Positions 9,612-18,754 of a stretch of DNA of 64,000 nt are shown in pieces. Origin of the DNA: an uncultured Planktomarina sp. (GTDB lineage Bacteria; Pseudomonadota; Alphaproteobacteria; Rhodobacterales; Rhodobacteraceae); NCBI GenBank assembly GCA_905182455.1, contig CAJJBJ010000002.1, positions 434,001-498,000 of the forward strand. Direction: 5' to 3'. The translations under genes and the position numbers were made by a program. How positions within the stretch are numbered: the first letter of the stretch is position 1; each line of letters opens with the position of its first letter. The notes under the pieces are model-generated. The model was not told the DNA's origin. It did no database searches and worked only from the letters and a program-made list of their open reading frames with translations.

Positions 9612-10510
9612 TGCAGCGCCTGCATGTCCTGTTTTATCTGGTCCAAGATACGTGTAGCCGCCCCACCGGTGATCTTGGCAATGTCATCTTGATATTTCAG
9701 CACCGCTCCAATCGTGTCGGTGATCACATCAGGTGACAGCGCCACAACGTCCAGCGCCACGAGGCATTTGGCCCAATCCAGCGTTTCCGACAAGCCAGGA
9801 CGTTTGAACAAATCTTCCTCACGGAGCTTTTGAATAAAACAAACCACCTCAAGGCTCAGGGCCTGTTTGGCCTCTGGCACGCGGGCCGCCAAAATCTCCA
9901 TCTCGCGGTCAAAATCGGGATAATCCACCCAATGATATAAACACCGCCGCTTCAGGGCATCATGCACTTCACGGGTGCGGTTGGAAGTGAGAATCACGAT
10001 GGGCGGCTTTTGGGCTTTAATCACACCAAGTTCTGGCACGGTGACTTGAAAATCAGAGAGTGCTTCCAACAAAAACGCTTCAAACGGCGCATCTGCGCGG
10101 TCAATTTCATCAATCAGCAGGACCGGTGGGCCCAAAGCATGTAGCTCCACCGCTTGCAGCAAGGCCCGTTTTATTAGATATTTCTCTGCATAGATATCCG
10201 CCTCGCCTGCGCCGTTGCGCATGGCCAGCATTTGCGCGGCAAAATTCCATTCATACACCGACGTCGCCGTGTCCAGCCCTTCATAGCATTGCAGCCGTAT
10301 CAGATTGCGCCCCAGCCCTTTGGCGATGACCTTGGCCAGTTCGGTTTTGCCAACACCGGCCTCGCCCTCCAAGAACATTGGACGATTAAGCGTCAGAGAC
10401 AAAAAGGTGAGCGTCGCCAGTGACCGATCTGCCACATAGCCCTCAGAGGCCAGCAGATCCGAAGTTTCTTGAATCGATTTGGGCAGCTGTTTCACGGTAT
10501 CAATCCCCAA
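9608..10510 (-). CDS. coxD: MoxR-family AAA+ ATPase CoxD
   Basis: 300-residue MoxR-type AAA+ ATPase with Walker A GEAGVGKT at 49-56, Walker B VLLIDEIDRAD near 130, sensor-1 ILTSNRTRE, and the arginine-finger region RRCLYHWVDYPDFDRE. CoxD is described as a chaperone that partly unfolds apo-CoxL so the active site can be completed. It overlaps coxE by four bases. A 53-base spacer holding a strong inverted repeat separates it from coxM upstream. Confidence 0.88.
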   Translation of the reverse strand: MGIDTVKQLPKSIQETSDLLASEGYVADRSLATLTFLSLTLNRPMFLEGEAGVGKTELAKVIAKGLGRNLIRLQCYEGLDTATSVYEWNFAAQMLAMRNGAGEADIYAEKYLIKRALLQAVELHALGPPVLLIDEIDRADAPFEAFLLEALSDFQVTVPELGVIKAQKPPIVILTSNRTREVHDALKRRCLYHWVDYPDFDREMEILAARVPEAKQALSLEVVCFIQKLREEDLFKRPGLSETLDWAKCLVALDVVALSPDVITDTIGAVLKYQDDIAKITGGAATRILDQIKQDMQALQ

Positions 10511-10518
10511 ATAAGGAA

Positions 10519-10545
10519 CACCAGCCCAAAATTTTGGAGCTGGTG
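10519..10545 (-). repeat. Near-perfect inverted repeat between coxM and coxD
   Basis: A 27-base palindrome, CACCAGCCCAAAA followed by TTTTGGAGCTGGTG: 13 bases pair with 13 bases around a single unpaired A and there is no loop. It sits in the coxM-coxD spacer. No T-run follows on the minus strand, so it is not a standard terminator. It could be an mRNA processing or stabiliser hairpin that sets the ratio of structural (SLM) to maturation (DEF) products, or a protein site. Confidence 0.5.
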
Positions 10546-10563
10546 CACGGTGTTTATCGCAGT

Positions 10564-11391
10564 TTATGCCAAAGCGCGTTTGGCCATGACCTTGATCAAG
10601 TTAGCTCGATAGGCGGCAGTCCCATGAAGATCCGACATCAGCCCATCCGCAGAGACCTCAACCGCATCCACCGCAGAGGCAGACCAATCCGCAGACAGAG
10701 CCGCTTCCAGTCCCGCGTGACGGTACACACCGTTATCGCCCGCACCCGTAACCGAAACCCGCACCTCGCCGTCAACGGATTTGGCTACAAACACGCCGGC
10801 CATGGCATAGCGAGACGCCGGGTTCGGGAATTTGCCATAGCCACCCACTACAGGGGCTTGGAAGCTCACGGCTGTGATGATTTCCATATCATCGAGGGCC
10901 GTCAGGAACATGCCTTTAAAGTAATCCTCAGCGGCGATGTCTCGACTGTTGGTATGGATTGTGGCCCCCAGAGCCAGCAAGGCGGCAGGATAATCCGCAG
11001 CAGGGTCATTATTGGCCACAGATCCGCCAATGGTGCCGCGATGGCGCACCGCAGGATCGCCAATATTACCGGCCAACCCACAAATTACAGGGCAAACTTG
11101 CGCCAGCTCCGTGTTGCCTGCCACTTCGGCATGGGTGGTCATAGCGCCGATGGTGATTGTCTCGCCACCATCCGCTTTCATGATACCCATCTTTTTACGC
11201 TTGGTGATGGTCACACCGCGCAGGGCCTCGGCCCGGCTCAGATCGACTAGATCCGCAGGTGCTGCCAGTCTTTGCTTCATCGTGGGAATCAATGTCTGAC
11301 CACCCGCCAAGATTTTGCCATCGTCTGATTTGGCTAAGAGTGCTGCCGCGTCTTGCGCCGTGGAAGCTTTATGAAAATTGGTCTCATACAT
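10564..11391 (-). CDS. coxM: Medium subunit, FAD-binding, of form II CO-dehydrogenase-type molybdenum hydroxylase
   Basis: 275-residue FAD-binding subunit that passes electrons from the 2Fe-2S subunit to FAD. The FAD motifs of this family are visible: AGGQTLIPTMKQRL near residue 31 and TIGGSVANNDPAADYPAALLAL near 100. The protein has the PF00941 domain plus the C-terminal CO-dehydrogenase flavoprotein domain and the usual length of about 270-290. It lies directly after coxL (12-base spacer), so the order is S-L-M, which marks form II clusters; form I is M-S-L. Confidence 0.9.
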   Translation of the reverse strand: MYETNFHKASTAQDAAALLAKSDDGKILAGGQTLIPTMKQRLAAPADLVDLSRAEALRGVTITKRKKMGIMKADGGETITIGAMTTHAEVAGNTELAQVCPVICGLAGNIGDPAVRHRGTIGGSVANNDPAADYPAALLALGATIHTNSRDIAAEDYFKGMFLTALDDMEIITAVSFQAPVVGGYGKFPNPASRYAMAGVFVAKSVDGEVRVSVTGAGDNGVYRHAGLEAALSADWSASAVDAVEVSADGLMSDLHGTAAYRANLIKVMAKRALA

Positions 11392-11403
11392 CGTCCAAAC
11401 TCC

Positions 11404-13764
11404 TTATTCAGCTGCTAATTTGCTGCGCACATCCTGCAAAGCGGTCCAAACCGCAGCAGGGGTGGCAGGCATAGAAAGGTTGTTGTTGCCAATGGCATCT
11501 GTGATCGCATTGATCACCGCTGGCGGCGAGCCAATGGCCCCCGCCTCTCCGCATCCCTTCATGCCAAGCGGGTTGCCTGGGCATGTGGTGGACGCGTGAT
11601 GCACTGAGTAATTGGGCAAGTCATCGGCCCGTGGCATGGTGTAATCCATATAGCTGGCCGACAATTGTTGACCCGCATCATCATAGACCACATTTTCAAG
11701 CATCGCTTGGCCAATGCCCTGTGCGATGCCCCCGTGCACCTGACCTTCCACAATCATCGGGTTGATGATGGTGCCAAAGTCATCTGAGGCCACAAATTGC
11801 ACAACCTCGGTGACGCCCGTGTCTGGATCCACTTCAACTTCACAAATGTAACATCCTGCCGGGAAGGTGAAGTTCGTTGGGTCGTAGAAGGCGCTTTCTT
11901 TTAGGCCCGGCTCCATTCCCGCAGGAATATTATGTGCGGTATAAGCGGCCAGTCCCACCTCATGCCAGAGCATTTGCTTGTCGGTGCCCGCCACTTTCAC
12001 AGCGCCGCCTTCAATCACGATATCATCCTCGCCCGCTTCCAAAACATGCGCTGCGATTTTCTTGACCTTGGCTTCCACCTTATCCATCGCTTTAACGATG
12101 GCGGACATGCCGACGGCCCCTGAACGCGATCCATAGGTGCCCATGCCGAATTGTACCTTATCAGTATCGCCATGCACAATTTGGATGTTCTCAGTTGGAA
12201 GACCAAAGCGCTCTGCCACAATTTGAGCAAATGTGGTTTCATGGCCCTGACCATGGCTATGAGAGCCAGTGAGAATCTCAATTGTACCCACCGGGTTCAC
12301 CCGCACTTCGGCACTTTCCCAAAGACCCACGCCTGCACCCAAGCTGCCAACGGCCGCTGAAGGGGCGATGCCGCACGCCTCGATATAGTTGGAATAGCCC
12401 AAGCCACGCAGTTTGCCACGGCTGGCCGCCTCCGCCTTGCGTGCAGCAAAGCCCGCCACATCAGCCGCATCTTGCGCTTGCTTTTGGTTGGCCGCGAAGT
12501 CACCGCTGTCATAGGCCATAATCACTGGCGTTTGATGAGGAAATGACGTCACAAAGTTTTTCGCACGCAGCTCGGAAGGGTCCATACCCATTTCACGTGC
12601 AGCGGTTTCCATCAGCCGCTCAATCACATAGCAAGCCTCAGGCCGCCCCGCGCCGCGATATGCATCAACCGGAACGGTGTTGGTATAAACCGCCTGAACA
12701 TTACAGTAGATATTAGCAATATTATACTGACCCGACAGCAATGTTGCATAAAGATAGGTCGGAACAGCCGAGCTGAACAGAGACATGTAGGCGCCAAGAT
12801 TGGCCTTGGTATCCACCTTCAAACCCACGATCATACCGTCTTTGTCAAACCCAATTTTCGCAGTCGAGACATGATCGCGACCATGGGCATCGGTCAAGAA
12901 GGCTTCTGTGCGATCGGATGTCCATTTTATCGAGCGTCCAGATTTCATCGCCGCCCATAGGCAGGCAATTTCTTCGGGGTAGATATAGATTTTTGATCCA
13001 AACCCACCGCCCACATCCGGTGCAATGACCCGCAATTTATGCTCAGGTGCCACGTTGTAAAACGCAGAAAGCACCAAACGCGCCACATGCGGATTTTGGC
13101 TGGTGGTGTAGAGCGTGTAATGATCTTCCGCCTCGTTGAAGGTGGCTATTGCAGACCGTGGTTCCATTGGATTTGGCGCCAATCGATTGTTGGTGATGTC
13201 CATTTCCGTCACATGAGCCGCAGTGGCCAGTGCCGCATCTGTTGGGGCCAGATCACCGATTTCCCAATCGAAAATCAGATTGCCCGGTGCATTGTCATGC
13301 AGCTGCGGCGCGCCTTTGGCCAAAGCCTGCACCGATCCCACCACAACAGGCAGCTCTTCATAAGTCACAACCACAGCCTCGGCGGCCAATTTGGCGATAG
13401 ACTTGCTATCGGCGACCACAATGGCCACAGCATCCCCCACATAGCGCACTTTATCAGTGGCCAAAGCGGACCATGCTCCCATGTTCATTGCACTGCCGTC
13501 TTTTGAGGTAACACCCCAACCGCAAATGATATTACCAATTCCATCGGCAACCAGTTCAGGCCCCATCAGCACAGTCTCAACACCCTCTATTGCCATGGCA
13601 GCGGAGGTATCTATGGCAATGATACGCGCATGGGCATGCGGGCTGCGCACAAAGGCAGCATAGGCTTGATTGGCCTCAACGATATCGTCGGTGTACCTGC
13701 CTTTGCCAGTGATGAATCTTTTGTCTTCCTTGCGTAAGACGCGGGCTCCAATTCCTTCGGACAT
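11404..13764 (-). CDS. coxL: Large Mo subunit, form II (AYRGAGR) CoxL-like hydroxylase
   Basis: About 786 residues; the molybdopterin-cytosine-dinucleotide subunit of an aerobic carbon-monoxide-dehydrogenase-like hydroxylase. The active-site loop reads AYRGAGR (residues 370-376 counted from ATG 13770; bases 12643-12663), which is form II. Form I, the proven CO oxidiser, has AYxCSFR with a Cu-binding Cys that is absent here. Other motifs are PDVGGGFGSK, GSHSHGQGHETTFAQI and, late in the protein, GCGEAGAIGSPPAVINAI (catalytic Glu region). ATG 13764 lies seven bases after a G-rich Shine-Dalgarno tract and is preferred over ATG 13770. The physiological substrate of form II enzymes is generally uncertain. 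Confidence 0.92.
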   Translation of the reverse strand: MSEGIGARVLRKEDKRFITGKGRYTDDIVEANQAYAAFVRSPHAHARIIAIDTSAAMAIEGVETVLMGPELVADGIGNIICGWGVTSKDGSAMNMGAWSALATDKVRYVGDAVAIVVADSKSIAKLAAEAVVVTYEELPVVVGSVQALAKGAPQLHDNAPGNLIFDWEIGDLAPTDAALATAAHVTEMDITNNRLAPNPMEPRSAIATFNEAEDHYTLYTTSQNPHVARLVLSAFYNVAPEHKLRVIAPDVGGGFGSKIYIYPEEIACLWAAMKSGRSIKWTSDRTEAFLTDAHGRDHVSTAKIGFDKDGMIVGLKVDTKANLGAYMSLFSSAVPTYLYATLLSGQYNIANIYCNVQAVYTNTVPVDAYRGAGRPEACYVIERLMETAAREMGMDPSELRAKNFVTSFPHQTPVIMAYDSGDFAANQKQAQDAADVAGFAARKAEAASRGKLRGLGYSNYIEACGIAPSAAVGSLGAGVGLWESAEVRVNPVGTIEILTGSHSHGQGHETTFAQIVAERFGLPTENIQIVHGDTDKVQFGMGTYGSRSGAVGMSAIVKAMDKVEAKVKKIAAHVLEAGEDDIVIEGGAVKVAGTDKQMLWHEVGLAAYTAHNIPAGMEPGLKESAFYDPTNFTFPAGCYICEVEVDPDTGVTEVVQFVASDDFGTIINPMIVEGQVHGGIAQGIGQAMLENVVYDDAGQQLSASYMDYTMPRADDLPNYSVHHASTTCPGNPLGMKGCGEAGAIGSPPAVINAITDAIGNNNLSMPATPAAVWTALQDVRSKLAAE

Positions 13765-13776
13765 ATTCATTCCCCC

Positions 13777-14259
13777 CTATACAGTCGTCATCTTGGACGC
13801 ACCGTCCGCGATGGATTTCACAATATTGTGGTAGCCCGTGCAGCGGCAAATATTGCCTTCTAGCTCATGGCGAATGGCGTCTTCGGTAATCTCTTTGCCC
13901 TGAGCCTGATAGCGCGCCACCATATCGGTCGCGGTCATGATCATCCCGGGGGTGCAGAACCCACATTGCAGGCCGTGGTTTTCTTTGAACGCCACCTGCA
14001 TCGGATGCAGATCATCTTTGGATTTGGCGAGCCCTTCCACCGTGGTCACAGCCGCGCCTTCAGCACTGGCGGCCAGCATGGTGCAAGATTTTATCGCTTG
14101 ACCGTCCACATGCACAACACAGGCGCCGCATTGGCTGGTGTCACAGCCCACATGGGTCCCGGTCAATCGTAGATGGTCTCGTATGTATTCAACAAGCAAA
14201 GTGTTGTCAGACACCTCACGGGATACAGATTTCCCGTTTACAATCATCGCTATCTTCAT
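13777..14259 (-). CDS. coxS: Small 2x[2Fe-2S] subunit of the form II hydroxylase
   Basis: 160-residue iron-sulfur subunit. The N-terminal plant-type cluster is [10 protein letters not shown] plus a downstream Cys (KSCTML). The C-terminal all-alpha cluster is CGFCTPGMI ... [13 protein letters not shown]. Both are complete, so the subunit should be functional. It is six bases upstream of coxL and is the second gene of the operon after coxG. A second in-frame Met at codon 5 is an alternative start. Confidence 0.92.
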   Translation of the reverse strand: MKIAMIVNGKSVSREVSDNTLLVEYIRDHLRLTGTHVGCDTSQCGACVVHVDGQAIKSCTMLAASAEGAAVTTVEGLAKSKDDLHPMQVAFKENHGLQCGFCTPGMIMTATDMVARYQAQGKEITEDAIRHELEGNICRCTGYHNIVKSIADGASKMTTV

Positions 14260-14279
14260 TTGTTTTCTCCCTAGTCATA

Positions 14280-14795
14280 TTATTTTTTGAACACGCGTAA
14301 AATTCGTTGCCAAAGCCCAATTGTTTGCACCGGTACTTCAGCCTCGGTTGATATTGAGCCTTCCACTTGAGCTTGGAAGGTTTGAAAAAACTGATCCGCC
14401 ATTTGACTGACAAAACTGTCAATGATCCTCGAGCCCAGCTGTGCCAGCTTCCCGCCAATTTGTGCCGTAACGGCATAAGTAAGTTTGGTTCCGGCTCCAT
14501 CAGCCTCAAGCGTGACATTGGCGCCACCGCGGGCAAATCCCGCGACGCCGCCTTCGCCTTTGCCGCTGATGCGCAGACTGTGAGGGGCGGTGAGCTCGCT
14601 CAGCTGAACCGTACCTTTAAACGTGGCTTTCACCGGCCCTACCTTTTGCACCACCGTGGCCTCAAACCCGTCTTCGACGCTACCTGTCAGGCTTTGACAC
14701 CCCGGCACACATTCTTTCAAGACGGCTGGGTCGAGCAAATGCATCCAGACTTTTTGAGGCGGGGCCGCAATTATGCGGTTGTCTTTAAAATCCAA
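14280..14795 (-). CDS. coxG: CoxG-type SRPBCC protein
   Basis: 171 residues of the CoxG/SRPBCC (START-like) family: opening [20 protein letters not shown], then [11 protein letters not shown], and a [19 protein letters not shown] core. CoxG proteins are found in cox operons and have been linked to membrane attachment of the enzyme or handling of its electron carrier. The start is TTG at 14795, supported by GGAGG eight bases upstream. As the first gene of the SLM-DEF operon it probably marks the promoter-proximal end; an AT-rich dyad lies about 50 bases upstream. Confidence 0.85.
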   Translation of the reverse strand: MDFKDNRIIAAPPQKVWMHLLDPAVLKECVPGCQSLTGSVEDGFEATVVQKVGPVKATFKGTVQLSELTAPHSLRISGKGEGGVAGFARGGANVTLEADGAGTKLTYAVTAQIGGKLAQLGSRIIDSFVSQMADQFFQTFQAQVEGSISTEAEVPVQTIGLWQRILRVFKK

Positions 14796-14846
14796 ATTTC
14801 ACGCCTCCGGAACATATAATACAGACGCTGCGGGCCCCATCGATTT

Positions 14847-14861
14847 TTATATTCAATATAA
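14847..14861. promoter_or_regulatory. AT-rich perfect dyad upstream of the cox operon
   Basis: TTATATTCAATATAA is a perfect 7-1-7 palindrome about 52 bases upstream of the coxG start, in a 205-base gene-free stretch (14796-15000). A TATTAT-like hexamer lies between it and coxG. The position suits an operator, but no regulator gene is adjacent and AT-rich dyads can arise by chance. Confidence 0.3.
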
Positions 14862-15000
14862 GTTTAGGTTAAAGAAAATTTTATGCAAGCGATGAATGTT
14901 TTTGGGCAGGTCAGCAGGTATTATGATTACTTTTTATGCAATTTAAGACTCGTCGCGACAATGAGAGGTCAAGGCCAGCCCTACTCACCTCAAAACATCA

Positions 15001-15888
15001 TCAAACGTCATCCAATCCATTTTGGTCGCGCAACTCGAGATATAACGCAGAGTGATCCAGCTCGGCGCCGTCAAGCTCAGTCACCAAACGTTGGAACCGG
15101 TCACGGGTGTTAATCAGGGTTGGCAGGATCAGCCCAAAGCTTTCAGCCTCTGACACCGCGTTGTTCAAGTCTTTCAGCTGCAATGTGCACAATCCGCCCG
15201 GCGTGAAATCTCCCGTGGTCATACGTGCGCCGTGCAGTTGCAAAATGGTGCTATCCGCAAAACCACCCTTGAGCGCAGCCCGCACCGCAGCCGGATCCGC
15301 ACCACCGTTTTGCAGCATCAACATCGCTTCGGCCACCGCAGCAATGGTGATACCAACAATGGCTTGGTTGGCCAATTTCGCCAATTGCCCTGCGCCCACC
15401 GGACCCACATGCACAGGTCGCCCCATCGCGCTTAACGCTGCTGTCACGGTCGCGAACTCTTCCGCCGCACCGCCCGCCATAATGGCAAGGCTGGCCTCTT
15501 CGGCGCCTTTAGTTCCGCCAGACACAGGCGCATCCACGTAGTGCACACCCAATTCCTCAAGGCTCAATGCTGCCGCCCGGGCCTCCTCAGGTTTGATAGA
15601 GCCCATCTCAACCCAAATGGCTCCGCCCCGCAGGGCCGCGCGCAACTCAGGGTCAGATTGCACCAACACGCCAGTTGGACCGTCTGACAGCATTGAGATG
15701 ACAATATCTGTGCCAGCAACAGCCTCAGCCGCCGTTTTCGCGACATTAGCACCAAAGGCCGCAAGCGGCTGTGCCTTGGCGATTGTGCGGTTCCAGACGG
15801 TCGTGTGCATACCAGCTTGGCAAAGATTGCGCGCCATCGGCGCGCCCATCAATCCGGTGCCCAGCAGAGCTATTTTTTGTACAGACAT
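15001..15888 (-). CDS. NAD(P)-dependent 3-hydroxyisobutyrate dehydrogenase/GarR-family reductase
   Basis: 295 residues of the beta-hydroxyacid dehydrogenase family. Motifs in order are the Rossmann loop LLGTGLMGAPMARNL, the substrate loop DAPVSGGTKGAEEASLAIM near residue 120, and the catalytic-Lys region GAGQLAKLANQ near 170. Family members oxidise 3-hydroxyisobutyrate or reduce tartronate semialdehyde. The start MSVQKIALLG (15888) fits the family; the longer frame to 15966 adds 26 unlikely residues. It is divergent from the sugar-acid cluster, 286 bases away, which suggests, but does not prove, a shared role. Confidence 0.85.
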   Translation of the reverse strand: MSVQKIALLGTGLMGAPMARNLCQAGMHTTVWNRTIAKAQPLAAFGANVAKTAAEAVAGTDIVISMLSDGPTGVLVQSDPELRAALRGGAIWVEMGSIKPEEARAAALSLEELGVHYVDAPVSGGTKGAEEASLAIMAGGAAEEFATVTAALSAMGRPVHVGPVGAGQLAKLANQAIVGITIAAVAEAMLMLQNGGADPAAVRAALKGGFADSTILQLHGARMTTGDFTPGGLCTLQLKDLNNAVSEAESFGLILPTLINTRDRFQRLVTELDGAELDHSALYLELRDQNGLDDV

Positions 15889-16174
15889 GACTTTAAAACC
15901 CTTATTGAAGCGCGGGATGCGTCCCCTAAGATATCTTTTGATACTGAGGCACTGGAAATGCAACACTCGATATCTCTCGATTAGTCATCCTGCGCCCACC
16001 CACAAAGTCACGATTGGCCTATCTGAGGCAGGACAAATCGCACCGCCCGCAAGTATCTACAAGACACAGGCGAGTTTTGCTTTAACCCAAGCCAGAAATG
16101 CGTATAAATTGGCGCAACTTACAGCCCTTGCCTAAGCTTGCGGCTCACTGTCTTGGTATTGAAAAGGATTAAAC

Positions 16175-16915
16175 ATGGGACGACTTTCTGGAAAACGCGC
16201 TTTGGTCACTGCCGCAGGCCAAGGCATTGGCCGGGCCACAGCTTTGGCAATGGCCGCAGAAGGCGCACATGTTTTCGCCACCGACATCAACCCCGACACT
16301 TTAGCCGAGGTGCAAAGCGCCTGCATTGGCCAGCTGGAGACCTATGTGCTCGACGTCTTAGACGCACAGTCTGTCACCGCAGGCGTCGCGCGGGCCAACC
16401 CTGACATTTTGTTCAACGGTGCGGGCTTTGTGCATCACGGCAGTATTTTGGAAGCCCAAGACGTCGATTGGGATTTTGCGCTTAACCTCAATGTCCGTTC
16501 TATGCTGCGCACTATTCAAGCAGCCCTCCCCGGCATGCTGGACCGTGGCACCGGCTCGATCATCAATATGTCCTCGGCCTGCTCTTCAGTGATTGGTGCG
16601 CCGAACCGCTTTATCTATGGCACCACCAAAGCCGCGGTAATTGGTCTGACCAAATCCGTAGCCATTGATTACATAAGTCAAGGGATCCGGTGTAACGCTA
16701 TTTGCCCCGGCACGATCGAAAGCCCTTCCCTGCACGACAGATTGCGCGCCACGGGAGATGAAGTTCAAGCTATGAAAGACTTCACCGCCCGCCAACCCAT
16801 GGGCCGCATCGGAACCGCCGAAGAAATCGCAGCCCTTGCGGTTTACCTGGGATCAGACGAGAGTGCCTTCACCACTGCCACAACTCAGGTGATAGACGGC
16901 GGCTGGTCCAACTGA
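16175..16915 (+). CDS. Short-chain dehydrogenase, probable 2-keto-3-deoxy-sugar-acid dehydrogenase
   Basis: 246-residue classical SDR with cofactor motif TAAGQGIGRA, an NGAG-type strand (FNGAGFVHHGSI), catalytic Ser region NMSSACSSV and YGTTKAAV (Tyr-x3-Lys). It most resembles the BDH2/2-keto-3-deoxy-L-fuconate (or L-rhamnonate) 4-dehydrogenase group. AAGGA lies six bases before ATG 16175. The next two genes, a dehydratase and an FAH-family hydrolase, are the other two partners of the known non-phosphorylating L-fucose/L-rhamnose diketo route, which supports that assignment. The exact sugar is an inference. Confidence 0.8.
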   Translation: MGRLSGKRALVTAAGQGIGRATALAMAAEGAHVFATDINPDTLAEVQSACIGQLETYVLDVLDAQSVTAGVARANPDILFNGAGFVHHGSILEAQDVDWDFALNLNVRSMLRTIQAALPGMLDRGTGSIINMSSACSSVIGAPNRFIYGTTKAAVIGLTKSVAIDYISQGIRCNAICPGTIESPSLHDRLRATGDEVQAMKDFTARQPMGRIGTAEEIAALAVYLGSDESAFTTATTQVIDGGWSN

Positions 16916-16957
16916 TAAACACTGAAAACAAATTAGAACTTTACGAGGGCCATACAC

Positions 16958-18745
16958 TTGTCAAATAATAAATCAAAATTACGATCCCAACTGTGGTTCA
17001 ACAATCCCGACAATCAAGAAATGACGGCTCTCTATCTGGAGCGTTATCTCAATTATGGCCTAACCCGGAACGAGCTACAATCGGGCAAGCCAATCATCGG
17101 CATCGCACAAACTGGCAGTGATCTAAGCCCCTGTAACCGCCACCACATCGAGCTGACCAAACGGGTCCGCGACGGGGTGATTGCGGCAGGCGGCACAGTG
17201 ATTGAGATCCCAGTGCACCCCATCCAAGAAACCGGCAAGCGCCCCACGGCTATGCTGGACCGCAATTTGGCTTATCTTTCGCTGGTCGAAACCCTATTTG
17301 GCTACCCAATTGACGGCGTTGTGCTGAACATCGGCTGTGACAAAACCACCCCAGCCCTGTTGATGGCAGCCGCCACAGTGAATATTCCAGCAATCGCTTT
17401 ATCCGTTGGCCCCATGCTCAACGGCTGGTTTCGCGGCAAACGCACCGGCTCAGGAACCATCGTTTGGAAGGCCCGCGAAATGCAAGCTGCTGGCGAGATT
17501 GATGATGATGGCTTTATGGAGATGGTGGCCTCTTCCACCCCTTCAGTCGGCTATTGCAACACCATGGGCACAGCTACCACCATGAACTCCCTCGCAGAGG
17601 GTTTGGGCATGCAATTACCCGGTGCCGCCGCCATTCCCGCGCCATACCGTGAAAGGGGTCAAATCAGCTACGAAACTGGATTGCGTATCGTTGATATGGT
17701 GCGTGAGGATTTGCGCCCCAACGCCATTATGACCCGGGAAGCATTTGAAAATGCGGTTGTGATTAACTCCGCGATTGGCGGTTCTACCAATGCGCCAATC
17801 CATCTCAACGGCATAGCCAAACATTTGGGCGTATCTTTGAACAATGACGACTGGCAAACCCTCGGCCATGACGTGCCATTGCTGGTGAATTTGCAGCCTG
17901 CTGGTGAATATCTCGGCGAAGATTACCATAGAGCGGGCGGCGTGCCGGCGGTGATCGGTGAATTATTGGCAGCTGGCCTGTTGCCACACCCCAAAGCAAT
18001 GACAGCCAATGGCAAAACCATCGCGGAAAACTGTGCGCACCTGCGCAGCGAGAACCATGACGTGATCAAACCGGTCTCTACGCCACTTTTACAAACAGCT
18101 GGGTTTATCAATCTCAAGGGCAATCTGTTTGATAGCGCAATTATGAAAACATCCGTAATTTCACCCGAATTCCGCGACCGCTATCTGTCCAACCCCGACA
18201 GCCCCAATGCCTTCGAAGGCCGGGCCGTGGTCTTTGAAGGACCGGAAGATTTTCACAGGACAATCGATGACGAAAGTCTGAACATTGACGCCAATTGCGT
18301 GTTAATCATGCGTGGCGCCGGGCCGATCGGCTATCCAGGTGGCGCGGAAGTTGTGAACATGCGCCCACCGTCCTATCTGCTCACGCAAGGTATCACATCA
18401 CTGCCCTGCTTAGGTGACGGGCGCCAGTCGGGCACCTCCGGCTCCCCCTCCATCCTCAACGCCTCGCCTGAGGCTGCCGATGGTGGCGGACTTGGCTTGG
18501 TGAAAACCGGCGACACCATTCGCATTGATTTGAACGCGTGCACAGTTGATATGTTGGTGAATCCCGCCGAATTGGACCGCCGGCGTGCCGCACTTGGCCC
18601 ACGCCCCTTCACACCGGACAGTCAAACCCCTTGGCAAGAGCTGTTTCGTGAGAAGGTCCAGCCCTTCTCCGAAGGCATGACCCTTGAAGGGGCCCATAAA
18701 TATCAAGACATCGCACGCAAACATATGCCACGCGACAATCACTAG
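16958..18745 (+). CDS. IlvD/Edd-family sugar-acid dehydratase (xylonate/arabonate type)
   Basis: 595 residues, the length of pentonate dehydratases and about 30 longer than IlvD. It dehydrates an aldonic acid to a 2-keto-3-deoxy acid using an Fe-S cluster and Mg. Cluster and metal motifs: [78 protein letters not shown]. From memory it closely parallels the Caulobacter xylonate dehydratase, including the PRxNH C-terminus. The start is TTG 16958, with GAGGG about nine bases upstream; no closer ATG keeps the conserved N-terminus. It could accept xylonate, arabonate or a 6-deoxy acid. Confidence 0.85.
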   Translation: MSNNKSKLRSQLWFNNPDNQEMTALYLERYLNYGLTRNELQSGKPIIGIAQTGSDLSPCNRHHIELTKRVRDGVIAAGGTVIEIPVHPIQETGKRPTAMLDRNLAYLSLVETLFGYPIDGVVLNIGCDKTTPALLMAAATVNIPAIALSVGPMLNGWFRGKRTGSGTIVWKAREMQAAGEIDDDGFMEMVASSTPSVGYCNTMGTATTMNSLAEGLGMQLPGAAAIPAPYRERGQISYETGLRIVDMVREDLRPNAIMTREAFENAVVINSAIGGSTNAPIHLNGIAKHLGVSLNNDDWQTLGHDVPLLVNLQPAGEYLGEDYHRAGGVPAVIGELLAAGLLPHPKAMTANGKTIAENCAHLRSENHDVIKPVSTPLLQTAGFINLKGNLFDSAIMKTSVISPEFRDRYLSNPDSPNAFEGRAVVFEGPEDFHRTIDDESLNIDANCVLIMRGAGPIGYPGGAEVVNMRPPSYLLTQGITSLPCLGDGRQSGTSGSPSILNASPEAADGGGLGLVKTGDTIRIDLNACTVDMLVNPAELDRRRAALGPRPFTPDSQTPWQELFREKVQPFSEGMTLEGAHKYQDIARKHMPRDNH

Positions 18746-18754
18746 GAGTTTGAA

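Noticed and set aside
14367-14819. 150-codon plus-strand frame opposite coxG
   Set aside because: Antisense shadow of coxG, without family similarity or ribosome-binding site.
16958-18745. Isoleucine/valine biosynthetic IlvD
   Set aside because: Length (595), N-terminus and PRxNH C-terminus fit pentonate dehydratases, and the neighbours are sugar-acid catabolic genes.
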